Origin: CAWUEX02 sp038148375 | Lineage (GTDB): Bacteria > Pseudomonadota > Alphaproteobacteria > Rhodospirillales > Rhodospirillaceae | DNA: 64,000 bases | Reading direction: 5' to 3' | NCBI GenBank assembly: GCA_038148375.1 | Contig: JAYQVH010000004.1 | Span: 62,001-126,000, forward strand | Shown here: positions 35,643 through 44,470 of the stretch, one piece after another | Numbering within the stretch: position 1 is the stretch's first letter | How the letters are laid out: every line of letters starts with the position of its first letter | Notes under the pieces: generated by a model | Told to the model about the DNA's origin: nothing | Databases searched by the model: none | Seen by the model: only the letters and a program-made list of their open reading frames with translations | Position numbers and translations under genes: made by a program

Positions 35643-37431
35643 GATCACCCCCAAAGCCGGTACCGGCTGGGGCAAGGGTCATGTCGGTCAAACGGGCGTT
35701 GGCTTCCATCAGGCCGCCGACCATGGGCGCCATGGGCCGGTCCTGTGTTGGATACACGCCGAGAAGGGGCGCTATTTCGGCAATAATGCGGCCAACTGTG
35801 GGCGCGGCATTCCAGCCTGCAGTGGCGAAGTTGTACGTTTCCTTGATGCCTTGTGGCTCGTCGAGCAGCACGAGGACGACATAGCGCGGCGCGTGCATGG
35901 GAAATGCGCCGACAAAAGACGTCCGCACTTGGTCTTCGCTATAACCGCCAGCCCGGGCAAGTTTCTCTGCGGAGCCGGTCTTGCCGCCAACCACATATCC
36001 CTCGACCTCAGCTTGTTTGCCGGACCCATGAGTGACGACCATGCGCATGAGCTCACGCATACGGTCGGACGTTTGTTCTGAAATGACTCGGGTGCGGTCA
36101 AAATCAGGAATGGACTCGCGGCGTAACAGGGTCGGGCGATACAGAATTCCGCCATTGACCATGGCGCTGACGGCCGAAGCCACGTGAACCGGGGTCACCG
36201 CGATGCCGTGGCCATAAGAAATCGTAACCGTATTGATCTCGCGCCATACGGACGGAAACATGGGTTGACCGACTTCCGGCAGTTCCAAAGGCAGCGGCGT
36301 TAGCAGTCCAAGACGGTGTAAGTACTCTTGCTGTAGTGCTGTACCTGCATCGAGCGCGATTTTCGCGGCACCGATGTTTGACGAGTGAATCAAAATTTCC
36401 GGAACGGTGAGCCAGCGCTTCTCAGCGTGGTAATCATCGATTGTATACCGGGCGACCGTAAGCGGGGTGCGAGCGTCGTATACGCTGTCCATGGCGATGA
36501 TGTTCGCGTCCAGAGCCATTGCCGCTGTAAAGAGCTTAAACGTTGACCCCATTTCATAGAGGCCAAGCGTGGCGCGATTGAATTGAGCGTCGCGGTTCGC
36601 GGCATTGAAGTCCCGAGGGTCGTAATCGGGAAGAGAGACAAGCGCGATCACCTCCCCATTATGGGCATCCATAACCACGCCGGCGCCACCGATGGCACTG
36701 AAGCGATCCATGGAGTCCGACAACGCATTACGAACGATTGTTTGAACACCGGAATGGAGAGACAGCGTCAGCGGCGTGTCGGCGTCGGACAACGCCTTGT
36801 CCATCGACAATTCTAGACCGGCCTGCCCAAGATTGTCGGGGTCCGTGCTTCCCAACACGTGGGAAAAGAGCGGTCCGTATGGATAGATACGCCTATGCGC
36901 GTTTTCGAAGTACAAACCGGGAATGCCAAGCGTGTTGACCTCAATTTGCTGCGCCGGAGATAGGTGGCGCATGAGGTAAATAAAACGCTGGTCCGACGAA
37001 AGACGCCGCGCTGTTTCCGCGCGGTTCAGATGAGGCCAAACCGTTAGCAAGGCATCCGCCGCGGCTTGAACATCACGTACTTCCGTTGCGTCGGCGTATA
37101 GGTTCACTGTCGGAAGCGTTGTCGCGACCGTACGGCCGTTGCGGTCAACGATGTCGGCGCGCTGATCTGATGCGCGCTGCTCCGTGGCGGGCACGTAAGA
37201 CGGTCCGCTATCGAGCACGCCGTTCAGGACCATCAGATCCACCAGCCGCACTGAAATCGACAGGAATGCAAAGGTGAAGAGTCCGGCGGTCACCAATAGG
37301 CGCGATCGCCCTATTTCGATAGCCCGATGAGTGTCGCTCATCAGCGTGACGCGGTGTTTCGGGACCGCGCGCAAGTCAGCCCCAGGGTACACGAATTCAA
37401 TGGATCGCCGGGACTTACGCCAACTGCTCAC
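35629..37431 (-). CDS. ftsI: Septal transpeptidase FtsI (PBP3)
   Basis: Class B penicillin-binding protein that cross-links septal peptidoglycan. The N-terminus has a cytoplasmic tail and one membrane helix (about residues 44-66). Then come the dimerisation domain and the transpeptidase with its three motifs: STFK in YEMGSTFKLFTAA, SSN in IHSSNIGAAKIA and KTG in VGGKTGSAEKLA. 600 residues. The start overlaps ftsL as ATGA. The N-terminal tail is long, and a shorter start (the MSDTHRAIEIGRSR methionine) is possible. Confidence 0.96.
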   Translation of the reverse strand: MSSWRKSRRSIEFVYPGADLRAVPKHRVTLMSDTHRAIEIGRSRLLVTAGLFTFAFLSISVRLVDLMVLNGVLDSGPSYVPATEQRASDQRADIVDRNGRTVATTLPTVNLYADATEVRDVQAAADALLTVWPHLNRAETARRLSSDQRFIYLMRHLSPAQQIEVNTLGIPGLYFENAHRRIYPYGPLFSHVLGSTDPDNLGQAGLELSMDKALSDADTPLTLSLHSGVQTIVRNALSDSMDRFSAIGGAGVVMDAHNGEVIALVSLPDYDPRDFNAANRDAQFNRATLGLYEMGSTFKLFTAAMALDANIIAMDSVYDARTPLTVARYTIDDYHAEKRWLTVPEILIHSSNIGAAKIALDAGTALQQEYLHRLGLLTPLPLELPEVGQPMFPSVWREINTVTISYGHGIAVTPVHVASAVSAMVNGGILYRPTLLRRESIPDFDRTRVISEQTSDRMRELMRMVVTHGSGKQAEVEGYVVGGKTGSAEKLARAGGYSEDQVRTSFVGAFPMHAPRYVVLVLLDEPQGIKETYNFATAGWNAAPTVGRIIAEIAPLLGVYPTQDRPMAPMVGGLMEANARLTDMTLAPAGTGFGGDRAPE

Positions 37432-37736
37432 GGCGTGCCTCCCCTGCTTTCGTTCAGCGGGTCGTCTGGAAATGGAATCAGGTCTATGTCGACGATGCGC
37501 AGCGGCGCGATCGGTTGCAGGTCGAGATGCTCATCGCTGAGATGACGAAGGCGGTTCGGATCGGTCAGGAACGTCCATTCCGCTTCCATCACCTGGATCG
37601 CACGCTGATGATCTTCGATTTCCCTGTGCTTGGCAGTCAGAGAGTCTTCGAGGCTTTGAACCTCGTACTTCAGAATGAAGAGCGAGATCGCGACGCACAT
37701 GACGACACTCATCCACAACACGTGCACAAGTCTCAT
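37428..37736 (-). CDS. ftsL: Cell division protein FtsL
   Basis: Small bitopic divisome protein of 102 residues. A membrane helix (about 4-24) is followed by a short coiled coil (YEVQSLEDSLTAKHREIEDHQ). The region AEWTFLTDPNRLRHLSDEHL is typical of alphaproteobacterial FtsL. Sequence conservation in this family is low, so position between rsmH and ftsI adds weight. Its start overlaps the rsmH stop as ATGA. Confidence 0.9.
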   Translation of the reverse strand: MRLVHVLWMSVVMCVAISLFILKYEVQSLEDSLTAKHREIEDHQRAIQVMEAEWTFLTDPNRLRHLSDEHLDLQPIAPLRIVDIDLIPFPDDPLNESRGGTP

Positions 37737-38734
37737 GACCGCGACCCTCCGACCGACGTTAGCGGCGGGACCGGCGTGCGTTCTGCAATGCGCAGGCGTG
37801 CGGACCGGGCGCGCGGATTATCGCGTACTTCACGTTTGCTCGGTGTGATGGCCCGGTTATTCACCATCTTGAAGGTGACGGTGTTGCCGGAGTCATTCAG
37901 GGTCGGGCGATGGCGGGACGGATTGGGGCCACGGCCGCTGCGATCGCGGATAAAGGTTTTTACGATGCGGTCTTCCAAGGAATGGAAGCTAACAACGGCG
38001 AGGCGGCCTTCAGGTGCTAGTATACGTTCGGCGCCAGCCAACCCGCGCTCCAATTCGCCAAGCTCGTCGTTGACGTATATGCGCAACGCTTGAAACGTGC
38101 GTGTTGCTGGGTCGATGCCGTCCTGCGACCTGCGCACTTCCGCCCGGATCGTGTCAGCCAGGTGAATGGTGCGCGAAAACGGGCGGGTCTTGCGGGCCCG
38201 GACGATGGCGTGGGCTACACGCCGTGCGTAGCGTTCTTCTCCGTAGCGGCGAATAATATCTTCCAGTTCCGATTCCGGCAGCGAATTGACGGCGTCAGCT
38301 GCGCTCATGCCGGACTTTTCCATGCGCATGTCGAGCGGACCGTCTCGCAGGAATGAAAACCCGCGCGAGCGATCGTCCACCTGCATAGAACTGATGCCGA
38401 GGTCGAGGGCGATACCATGGACGGCTTTCACGCCGTTTTCGATCAGCAGCTCGGCGAGGTCGCCAAAGCGTCCGTGCACAAGGTGAAGGCGGCCGGGATA
38501 GGACTCGGCAAGAGCGTGACCGCGTTCGAGGGCTTCTGGATCGCGGTCAATGGCCCATACCGTGCATTGCGCGGCTTTGAGTATGGCTTGGGTATAGCCG
38601 CCGGCGCCAAACGTGCCGTCGACATAAAGTCCTCCGTCGCGCGGCGCGAGGCCATCGACGACTTCTGTAAGGAGGACAGGGATATGATCGGGATCGGTAA
38701 TCGGGGCCGAGGGGGGAGGCGCCGCAGGAGTCAT
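37733..38734 (-). CDS. rsmH: 16S rRNA (cytosine-1402 N4) methyltransferase RsmH (MraW)
   Basis: Methylates 16S rRNA near the P site. The SAM-binding motif DGTFGAGGYTQAIL is near residue 40. LDLGISSMQVDDRSRGFSF, RTFQALRIYVNDELGEL and VVSFHSLEDRIVK are diagnostic. 333 residues. It overlaps mraZ by one base and is the second gene of the dcw cluster. Confidence 0.98.
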   Translation of the reverse strand: MTPAAPPPSAPITDPDHIPVLLTEVVDGLAPRDGGLYVDGTFGAGGYTQAILKAAQCTVWAIDRDPEALERGHALAESYPGRLHLVHGRFGDLAELLIENGVKAVHGIALDLGISSMQVDDRSRGFSFLRDGPLDMRMEKSGMSAADAVNSLPESELEDIIRRYGEERYARRVAHAIVRARKTRPFSRTIHLADTIRAEVRRSQDGIDPATRTFQALRIYVNDELGELERGLAGAERILAPEGRLAVVSFHSLEDRIVKTFIRDRSGRGPNPSRHRPTLNDSGNTVTFKMVNNRAITPSKREVRDNPRARSARLRIAERTPVPPLTSVGGSRS

Positions 38735-39195
38735 TATCCGGACTCCTTCCTGGCCGCGATCATGGCCTGTCGTTCCGCCATTGCCCGTTCGAACATTTCG
38801 GCTTGAGCCTGTTCCAGAGCTTCGGGGTTCCAGATCTGAAACGTGCGGCCTTTGCCGACAAAAGCGCCTTGGCCGGTCAGATTGGCTTTTTTGATGAATT
38901 CAGACGGGAGGACGATGCGGCCGCCGCCGTCGAAGGGCAGGTCTCGGGCGGAAGCAAATATAAGGTGGGCGATTGAGTCTTCGTCGATACCTGGAATCGG
39001 CTGGTCCGGCAGAGTCTCGACCATGGCTTCGATACGATCGAGGCCGCAGCCTTCAATACACGGGCCGGTGAGAGCTGGATAGCAGGCGACACCACTCAGA
39101 TTTTTCGCCTGTAAGACCGCGCGAAACGGCGCCGGAACGGAAATGCGCCCCTTCGCATCGATCTTATTCACAAAGGTCCCGATGAAGGACTTCAT
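38734..39195 (-). CDS. mraZ: Transcriptional regulator MraZ
   Basis: AbrB-fold DNA-binding protein that represses its own dcw operon in E. coli. The ATG at 39195 gives MKSFIGTFVNKIDAKGRISVPAPFR; an ATG at 39231 would add twelve unlikely residues. Two SpoVT/AbrB-like halves are visible: KIDAKGRISVPAPFRAVL, and later DGGGRIVLPSEFIKKANL. About 153 residues. Three TGGGN boxes lie 90-114 bases upstream. Confidence 0.96.
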   Translation of the reverse strand: MKSFIGTFVNKIDAKGRISVPAPFRAVLQAKNLSGVACYPALTGPCIEGCGLDRIEAMVETLPDQPIPGIDEDSIAHLIFASARDLPFDGGGRIVLPSEFIKKANLTGQGAFVGKGRTFQIWNPEALEQAQAEMFERAMAERQAMIAARKESG

Positions 39196-39275
39196 CGCCG
39201 GACCACCCCTCAAGCCCAATGTACCGAACACCAGGCGCTAGGCGCACTTCTTGCGCGCAGAGCCCGAACCTTCAT

Positions 39276-39304
39276 GGTATGACATGGGAATATATGGGCG
39301 TCAA
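39276..39304 (-). promoter_or_regulatory. Possible mraZ (dcw) promoter
   Basis: On the minus strand TTGACG (39299-39304) is followed 17 bases later by CATACC (39276-39281), a good -35 and a poor -10. It would give a leader of roughly 75 bases before mraZ. The three TGGGN boxes overlap it, as expected for a repressor site. Confidence 0.4.
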
Positions 39305-39309
39305 TGGGA
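39285..39309 (+). promoter_or_regulatory. MraZ operator: three phased TGGGN boxes
   Basis: TGGGA (39285-39289), TGGGC (39295-39299) and TGGGA (39305-39309) repeat every ten bases with five-base spacers. This is the arrangement described for E. coli MraZ binding. Here the boxes read on the plus strand, opposite to mraZ. They overlap the candidate promoter, so MraZ would block polymerase. Binding itself is inferred. Confidence 0.7.
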
Positions 39310-39420
39310 CGATATAGGTGCTCACCCTTTATGTTCTATATTTGTTCCTTTTGTCAATTATAAATATTGCGGCCTTAAATTACGAATATTCAAGTATTTC
39401 AGTCAGTTAAGCAGGAAAAA

Positions 39421-39795
<375 letters not shown>

Positions 39796-39798
39796 ACC

Positions 39799-39827
39799 CG
39801 CTTACACGGAAAGGCATTTAAGATCAA
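39799..39827 (-). promoter_or_regulatory. Possible rnpB promoter
   Basis: TTGATC (39822-39827) and TAAGCG (39799-39804) on the minus strand are 17 bases apart. Initiation about seven bases later would fall at 39792, right at the P1 helix. The promoter fits in the short space after the amidase stop. Confidence 0.45.
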
Positions 39828-39831
39828 TGGC

Positions 39832-40560
39832 TTAGGTAAGTGCCGCCGCGACGTTCGCGGCAAGGGCGAGGGTTTCGGCGTCAGCAGTGCCCGTGATCCC
39901 GTCCGGGCGGTACCGGCGTTGGAAGGCCGATATCACATCGTTTTCGCCACTCAGTGGGTCCAGTATCGCTCCGCCGTGTGCGGCCGATCCCGGCCGGGCG
40001 TAGCCGATGGCGGAGAGGTGATCCCATATCGTCCCACCGGACGGTTGCGCCGCATTTTCGGGCCAGGCTCCGACACCGGACGCAGCAAATGACCGCCATG
40101 GAAAGAGTTCTCCCGGATCGGTCTTGCGGCCCGGCGCAATGTCCGAATGGCCGACAATCCCCCATGAGGGGATGGCGTGCCGGGCGACGATATCCAAGCA
40201 GAGATGCAGCGCGGCATCGGTCTGAACTTCGGGAAAGGCGCAATAGCCATACTCGTGCCCTGGGTTAACCAATTCGACGCCAATCGATGCGCTATTTACG
40301 TCGCTGATCCCTCGCCAGTAGGCCGTTCCAGCGTGCCAGGCGCGCCGGCCTTCAGACACGAGTTGATAAACGGTACCGTCTTGATCAACCAGGTAATGAG
40401 CGCTGACCTCGGCGGCTGGATCGCAGAGGCGATTTAGGGCGTCTTCACAGGTCGCCATTCCGGTGTAATGCACGACCAGCATTTCTATCTGGCTGTCCGG
40501 TTTCACCCAGCGCCGCGCGCCGCTATTCGGGGATGGACGCTCAACAACGGACAGGGACAT
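39832..40560 (-). CDS. N-acetylmuramoyl-L-alanine amidase (AmiD/AmpD-like)
   Basis: Zinc amidase that cuts between MurNAc and the stem peptide, 242 residues. Zinc and catalytic motifs of the Amidase_2 family: VVHYTGMATCEDAL (first His) and VGHSDIAPGRKTDPG (second His, Lys, Asp). A C-terminal segment (about residues 175-240, DVISAFQRRYRPDGITGTAD) resembles a peptidoglycan-binding domain, which makes it closer to AmiD than to AmpD. No clear signal peptide is present, so the compartment is uncertain. A recycling role would suit the nearby cell-wall cluster. Confidence 0.88.
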   Translation of the reverse strand: MSLSVVERPSPNSGARRWVKPDSQIEMLVVHYTGMATCEDALNRLCDPAAEVSAHYLVDQDGTVYQLVSEGRRAWHAGTAYWRGISDVNSASIGVELVNPGHEYGYCAFPEVQTDAALHLCLDIVARHAIPSWGIVGHSDIAPGRKTDPGELFPWRSFAASGVGAWPENAAQPSGGTIWDHLSAIGYARPGSAAHGGAILDPLSGENDVISAFQRRYRPDGITGTADAETLALAANVAAALT

Positions 40561-40572
40561 GCAAATCAGCCT

Positions 40573-41427
40573 TTAATTTGAGGTGCGTGCGAGCCTCCAT
40601 TGAATGACTCCGACGCCCAACAAAGTCAAAAGCCCGCCGACGGTTTTCTGCCAAGTGACGACTTCACCCAGAATAAGGACGCCCGCGCAGACGCCAATGA
40701 TTGGGATCAGCATATTAAACGGCACAACCGTATTGACCGGATATCGCTGAACCAGGCTGTACCAGGTCGCGTGCGCGACAATGGATGCTGCGATCGCGGT
40801 GTAGGCGATTGCGCCAGCAAGGGGCAGCCCGCCGGACATGAGTGCGGCGGCTTGGCCTGATTCGAAAAGTATCGAGAGAATAAGCACCTGCGGTGCCGCG
40901 TACAGCGACAGCCAGCCCGTGATGGCCAGAGGGGTGACGCCGGGCATGCGTTTGACCAACACATTCGACCATGCCCAAAACACCGTGCAAATCACTAACA
41001 TCAGAAAAGAGGCGAGGGACGCGTTGGTCGGTTCTCCCGCGAGGAAGACGACGCCGACAAACGCGAGGGCGAGACCCATGCTGCGACGCCAGCCGAAGCT
41101 TTCATGGAACACGAGCCATGAAATCAGAATAGAGAACGGCACTCCGAGTTGTAACGTGATTGCGGCGGTAGCCGCGTCAACGCCGGCCAGCCCGACAAAC
41201 AAGAGACCGAAGTGGCCAGTCCCGAAAACAACTGACAACTTAAAGAGGCTGCGCCAATGGACGCGTGCGACCGGGAAAAACGGAACGATCAGGATGGCAA
41301 CAGCGGAAAACCGCAATGCAGTGAAAAACAAAGGCGGTGCCGCGCCCACGCCGATCTTGCCGGCAATGAGATTGAAGCCCCACAACACCGCCGCCATCGT
41401 GGCTAACGCTATATCACGCGGTGCCAT
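40573..41427 (-). CDS. EamA-family (DMT superfamily) transporter
   Basis: A 284-residue protein with ten predicted membrane helices in two EamA halves. It begins MAPRDIALATMAAVLWGFNLIAGK, typical of RhaT/EamA permeases; the second half starts near GVTPLAITGWLSLY. These usually export amino acids or small metabolites. The substrate cannot be read from sequence. It lies just upstream of, and on the same strand as, the amidase gene. Confidence 0.88.
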   Translation of the reverse strand: MAPRDIALATMAAVLWGFNLIAGKIGVGAAPPLFFTALRFSAVAILIVPFFPVARVHWRSLFKLSVVFGTGHFGLLFVGLAGVDAATAAITLQLGVPFSILISWLVFHESFGWRRSMGLALAFVGVVFLAGEPTNASLASFLMLVICTVFWAWSNVLVKRMPGVTPLAITGWLSLYAAPQVLILSILFESGQAAALMSGGLPLAGAIAYTAIAASIVAHATWYSLVQRYPVNTVVPFNMLIPIIGVCAGVLILGEVVTWQKTVGGLLTLLGVGVIQWRLARTSN

Positions 41428-41498
41428 AAAGTATGTCAGACCTCAAGTGACCCAGGTCTGACACTTAACGCACCAAATAGGGATGGGCAATTGCCCGG

Positions 41499-42419
41499 CT
41501 AAACTGTTCCGAGTGCCAGGTTGGACGCGTCGGGCGCAAGGGCCGATTTCAATTTCGAAATCGCGCCGGCTTCGATCTGCCGGATACGCTCCGCCGTTAC
41601 GCCGTAAACGTTTGCGAGGGCGGACAGTGTCTTTGGCCGGTCCGTTAGATATCTCTTAGTAACGATATCGCGTTCCCGCTCATCAAGGTGCGTGAGGCCT
41701 CTGTGAAGTGCCTGCTTGCGCAGCCGGTCCATTTCGGTATCGGCATACACGTCTTCGGGCGAAGCATCGTCACCAGCTACCGTATCCATAACCGTAAGCG
41801 ACCCGCCTTCGTCGTCCGAGACCGGCTGTTCCAGGGATAGGTCAATGGCCGACAGCCGAGAGTCCATAGCGATGACATCATCTCGCGAGACTTGGAAGTG
41901 TTCCGCGAGTTTGTCGATGTCGGCATCGCTGAGGTACCGGCTGCCCTCGAGAGTCATTTTGCGCTTCGCCCGCTTAAGGTTGAAGAACAGTTTCTTCTTA
42001 CCTGAACTGTTTCCAACCTTGATGATCGACCAAGTCTGTAAAATAAAATTGAGGATCGCGGCCTTAATCCACCAACGCGCATAGGTCGAAAAGCGGAACC
42101 CTTTTTCCGGTTTAAACCTTTCAATCGACTGCATCAGGCCAATGTGACCTTCGCTGATCAAATCTTCGACATGGATGCCGTATCCGCTGAACTTGCGCGC
42201 GATGCGCGGTACCAGGCGCAAATGGCTGCCGATCAGGAGTTCCAGCGCGTCGCGGTCTCCGTTTTGTTTCCAGCGCCGCACAAGATCCTTTTCCTGATCT
42301 TCAGAAAGAACAGGGAACGCGTGCGCGTCCGCGGCGGTAGGTACACCGGCGCTGCAAACGTCCGAAAGGCCCGATACCTGGGGCCGTTGAGGAGTCTTTG
42401 TGGATCGATTCTGTTTCAT
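41499..42419 (-). CDS. rpoH: Heat-shock sigma factor RpoH (sigma-32)
   Basis: Alternative sigma factor directing heat-shock transcription, 306 residues. Region 2 has LRLVPRIARKFSGYGIHVEDLI, GLMQSIERFKPEKGFRFSTYARWWIKAAI. The RpoH box SGKKKLFFNLKRAKRK follows at once. Region 4 ends with the helix-turn-helix TLSALANVYGVTAERIRQIE. The N-terminal 35 residues are divergent. Alphaproteobacteria often have two RpoH proteins; only one is in this window. Confidence 0.95.
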   Translation of the reverse strand: MKQNRSTKTPQRPQVSGLSDVCSAGVPTAADAHAFPVLSEDQEKDLVRRWKQNGDRDALELLIGSHLRLVPRIARKFSGYGIHVEDLISEGHIGLMQSIERFKPEKGFRFSTYARWWIKAAILNFILQTWSIIKVGNSSGKKKLFFNLKRAKRKMTLEGSRYLSDADIDKLAEHFQVSRDDVIAMDSRLSAIDLSLEQPVSDDEGGSLTVMDTVAGDDASPEDVYADTEMDRLRKQALHRGLTHLDERERDIVTKRYLTDRPKTLSALANVYGVTAERIRQIEAGAISKLKSALAPDASNLALGTV

Positions 42420-42678
42420 GGCTCTAAAATAGGACTATTTTGGTCTGAATTACAGGGTTTTCGGTTAACGTCTTTGTGAGGTGTATACGGACCCGCAATA
42501 GACTCTGGATTTCCCTATAAAAAGTGGCGGAATGGCAGCCAGGCTGGTGCAGTCTGCCGCCGTGACCACCCGTTGACCGGCAGCAGGAAACCCGTAAGTT
42601 ACAGACGAAAAGCGACCGCGAATCCTTGGCGATTCAAGAACATTCGCCTGCGCAAACCACCTCACCAGGGACACCGAT
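42420..42678. other. Intergenic region between rpoH and the acyl-CoA dehydrogenase gene
   Basis: A 259-bp divergent gap that should hold promoters for both genes. The start of the plus-strand gene is preceded by CAGGGA at a suitable distance. I see no gene, RNA or convincing promoter pair. Small frames here lack supporting signals. Confidence 0.6.
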
Positions 42679-44463
42679 ATGCCGATATATACCGCTCCCC
42701 TTCGCGACATGCGTTTCGTTGCTCACGAAGTATTTAACGTGTGTGACACGCTCACGGCGCTGCCGGGTTACGAAGAGGCCTCGCAAGACCTGATCGATGC
42801 GGTCTTGGAGGAATGCGGAAAGTTGTGCGAGGGAGTGCTCCTGCCGTTGAACCAGACGGGAGACCAGGAAGGCTGCATATTTGAAGATGGCGAAGTCACC
42901 ACGCCCAAGGGGTTCAAAGACGCCTATAAACAATTTGCGGATGGCGGTTGGTGCGGGTTGACCGCGAGCCCGGACTACGGTGGTCAAGGACTGCCTGAGA
43001 CCCTGCAATACCTGGTCGACGAAATGGTCGGCTCGGCCAATTTGTCGTTCGGTTTGTATCCCGGTCTCACGCAGGGCACGATCATCTGCCTGTCGGCGCA
43101 CGGCACGGACGATCAAAAAGATATCTATCTGCCCAAACTGGTTAGCGGTGAGTGGCAGGGCACAATGTGTCTGACGGAGCCGCACGCAGGGTCCGATCTC
43201 GGTTTGCTGCGCACGAAGGCGGAGCCGAACGACGACGGGAGTTACGCCATTACCGGAACGAAGATTTTCATTTCCGCCGGTGAGCACGACATGACGGAAA
43301 ATTTCGTGCACTTAGTCTTGGCACGTCTGCCTGACGCGCCAGAAGGGAGCCGCGGTATCTCCATGTTCTTGGTGCCGAAGTTTCTGCCCAAGGAAGATGG
43401 CTCCCTCGGCGAACGCAACACCGTTGCGGCCGGGTCCATTGAACACAAGATGGGCATGAAAGCGTCCGTAACCTGCGTCATGAATTTTGACGGCGCCAAA
43501 GGCTGGCTGGTCGGTAAAGAGCACAAAGGGCTCGCCGGCATGTTCACGATGATGAACAAGGAGCGCCTGTTTGTCGGCACACAGGGCATTTCTCAGGCGG
43601 AAAGCGCGTATCAGAATGCCGTCGCTTACGCCAAGGATCGCATCCAAGGCCGCGCGCCAGAAGGCGCGAAGCAGCCGGACAACGCAGCCGATCCGATCAT
43701 CGTTCACCCCGACATCCGCAACAAATTGCTCTTCTCCCGATCCATTATCGAAGCGGAGAGGGCGCTGGCCGTGTGGACGCAACTGAATGTCGATGTTGCG
43801 CACGCACATGGCGACGACGACACGCGCGAACGGGCCTCCGATATGGAAGCTTTGATGACACCGGTAATCAAGGCCGCGTGCACGGATTTCGGAACCGAAA
43901 TCACAAATGCCTGCCTGCAGGTATTTGGAGGGCACGGATACATCGGCGAATGGGGAATGGAACAATTCGTCCGCGACGTTCGCATAACGCAGATTTACGA
44001 AGGAACGAATACAATCCAGGCGCTCGATTTGGTCGGCCGTAAGCTCGCGCTCTACGACGGGAGGTTGTTCGACCGTTTCTTGGAAGAAATAGACGACTCT
44101 TTGAAAGACGTGGAAGGGCGCAACGATCTCGCGGAGTTCGTCGTGCCCTTCAAGGAATCGCTCGACCGCCTCAAAGCGACCACCGACTGGCTAAGATCCG
44201 AGGCTGGTAAAGATGCCAACGCGCTTGGAAGCGCGGCCAACGACTATCTGCGCCTCTTCGCGCTGACCGCCTTCGCATGGATGTGGGTGCGAATGGCGGC
44301 CAAGGCACTTGAGGCTCGCAACGGCGGGGACGACTTCTACGACTCCAAGCTCCAAGTCGCGCGATACTTCATGGCCCGGGTCCTGCCCGGCGGCATTTCC
44401 CTGGAGGCCGTCATCAAGTCTGGCTCGTCAGCCATGATGTCCCTCGACGAAGACGCGTTTTAA
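42679..44463 (+). CDS. Acyl-CoA dehydrogenase, DmdC-like subfamily
   Basis: FAD-dependent dehydrogenase of 594 residues, longer than classic acyl-CoA dehydrogenases (about 380). The N-terminus MPIYTAPLRDMRFVAHEVF and the extra C-terminal domain (VARYFMARVLPGGISLEAVI) are typical of the family containing methylmercaptopropionyl-CoA dehydrogenase DmdC. FAD and substrate motifs include MCLTEPHAGSDLG, YAITGTKIFISAG, QVFGGHGYIGEWG and ITQIYEGTNTIQALDLVGRK. The catalytic base is probably the Glu in YEGTN. No other dmd genes are nearby, so a general fatty-acid or medium-chain substrate is as likely as a sulfur compound. Confidence 0.9.
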   Translation: MPIYTAPLRDMRFVAHEVFNVCDTLTALPGYEEASQDLIDAVLEECGKLCEGVLLPLNQTGDQEGCIFEDGEVTTPKGFKDAYKQFADGGWCGLTASPDYGGQGLPETLQYLVDEMVGSANLSFGLYPGLTQGTIICLSAHGTDDQKDIYLPKLVSGEWQGTMCLTEPHAGSDLGLLRTKAEPNDDGSYAITGTKIFISAGEHDMTENFVHLVLARLPDAPEGSRGISMFLVPKFLPKEDGSLGERNTVAAGSIEHKMGMKASVTCVMNFDGAKGWLVGKEHKGLAGMFTMMNKERLFVGTQGISQAESAYQNAVAYAKDRIQGRAPEGAKQPDNAADPIIVHPDIRNKLLFSRSIIEAERALAVWTQLNVDVAHAHGDDDTRERASDMEALMTPVIKAACTDFGTEITNACLQVFGGHGYIGEWGMEQFVRDVRITQIYEGTNTIQALDLVGRKLALYDGRLFDRFLEEIDDSLKDVEGRNDLAEFVVPFKESLDRLKATTDWLRSEAGKDANALGSAANDYLRLFALTAFAWMWVRMAAKALEARNGGDDFYDSKLQVARYFMARVLPGGISLEAVIKSGSSAMMSLDEDAF

Positions 44464-44470
44464 TGGGTAC

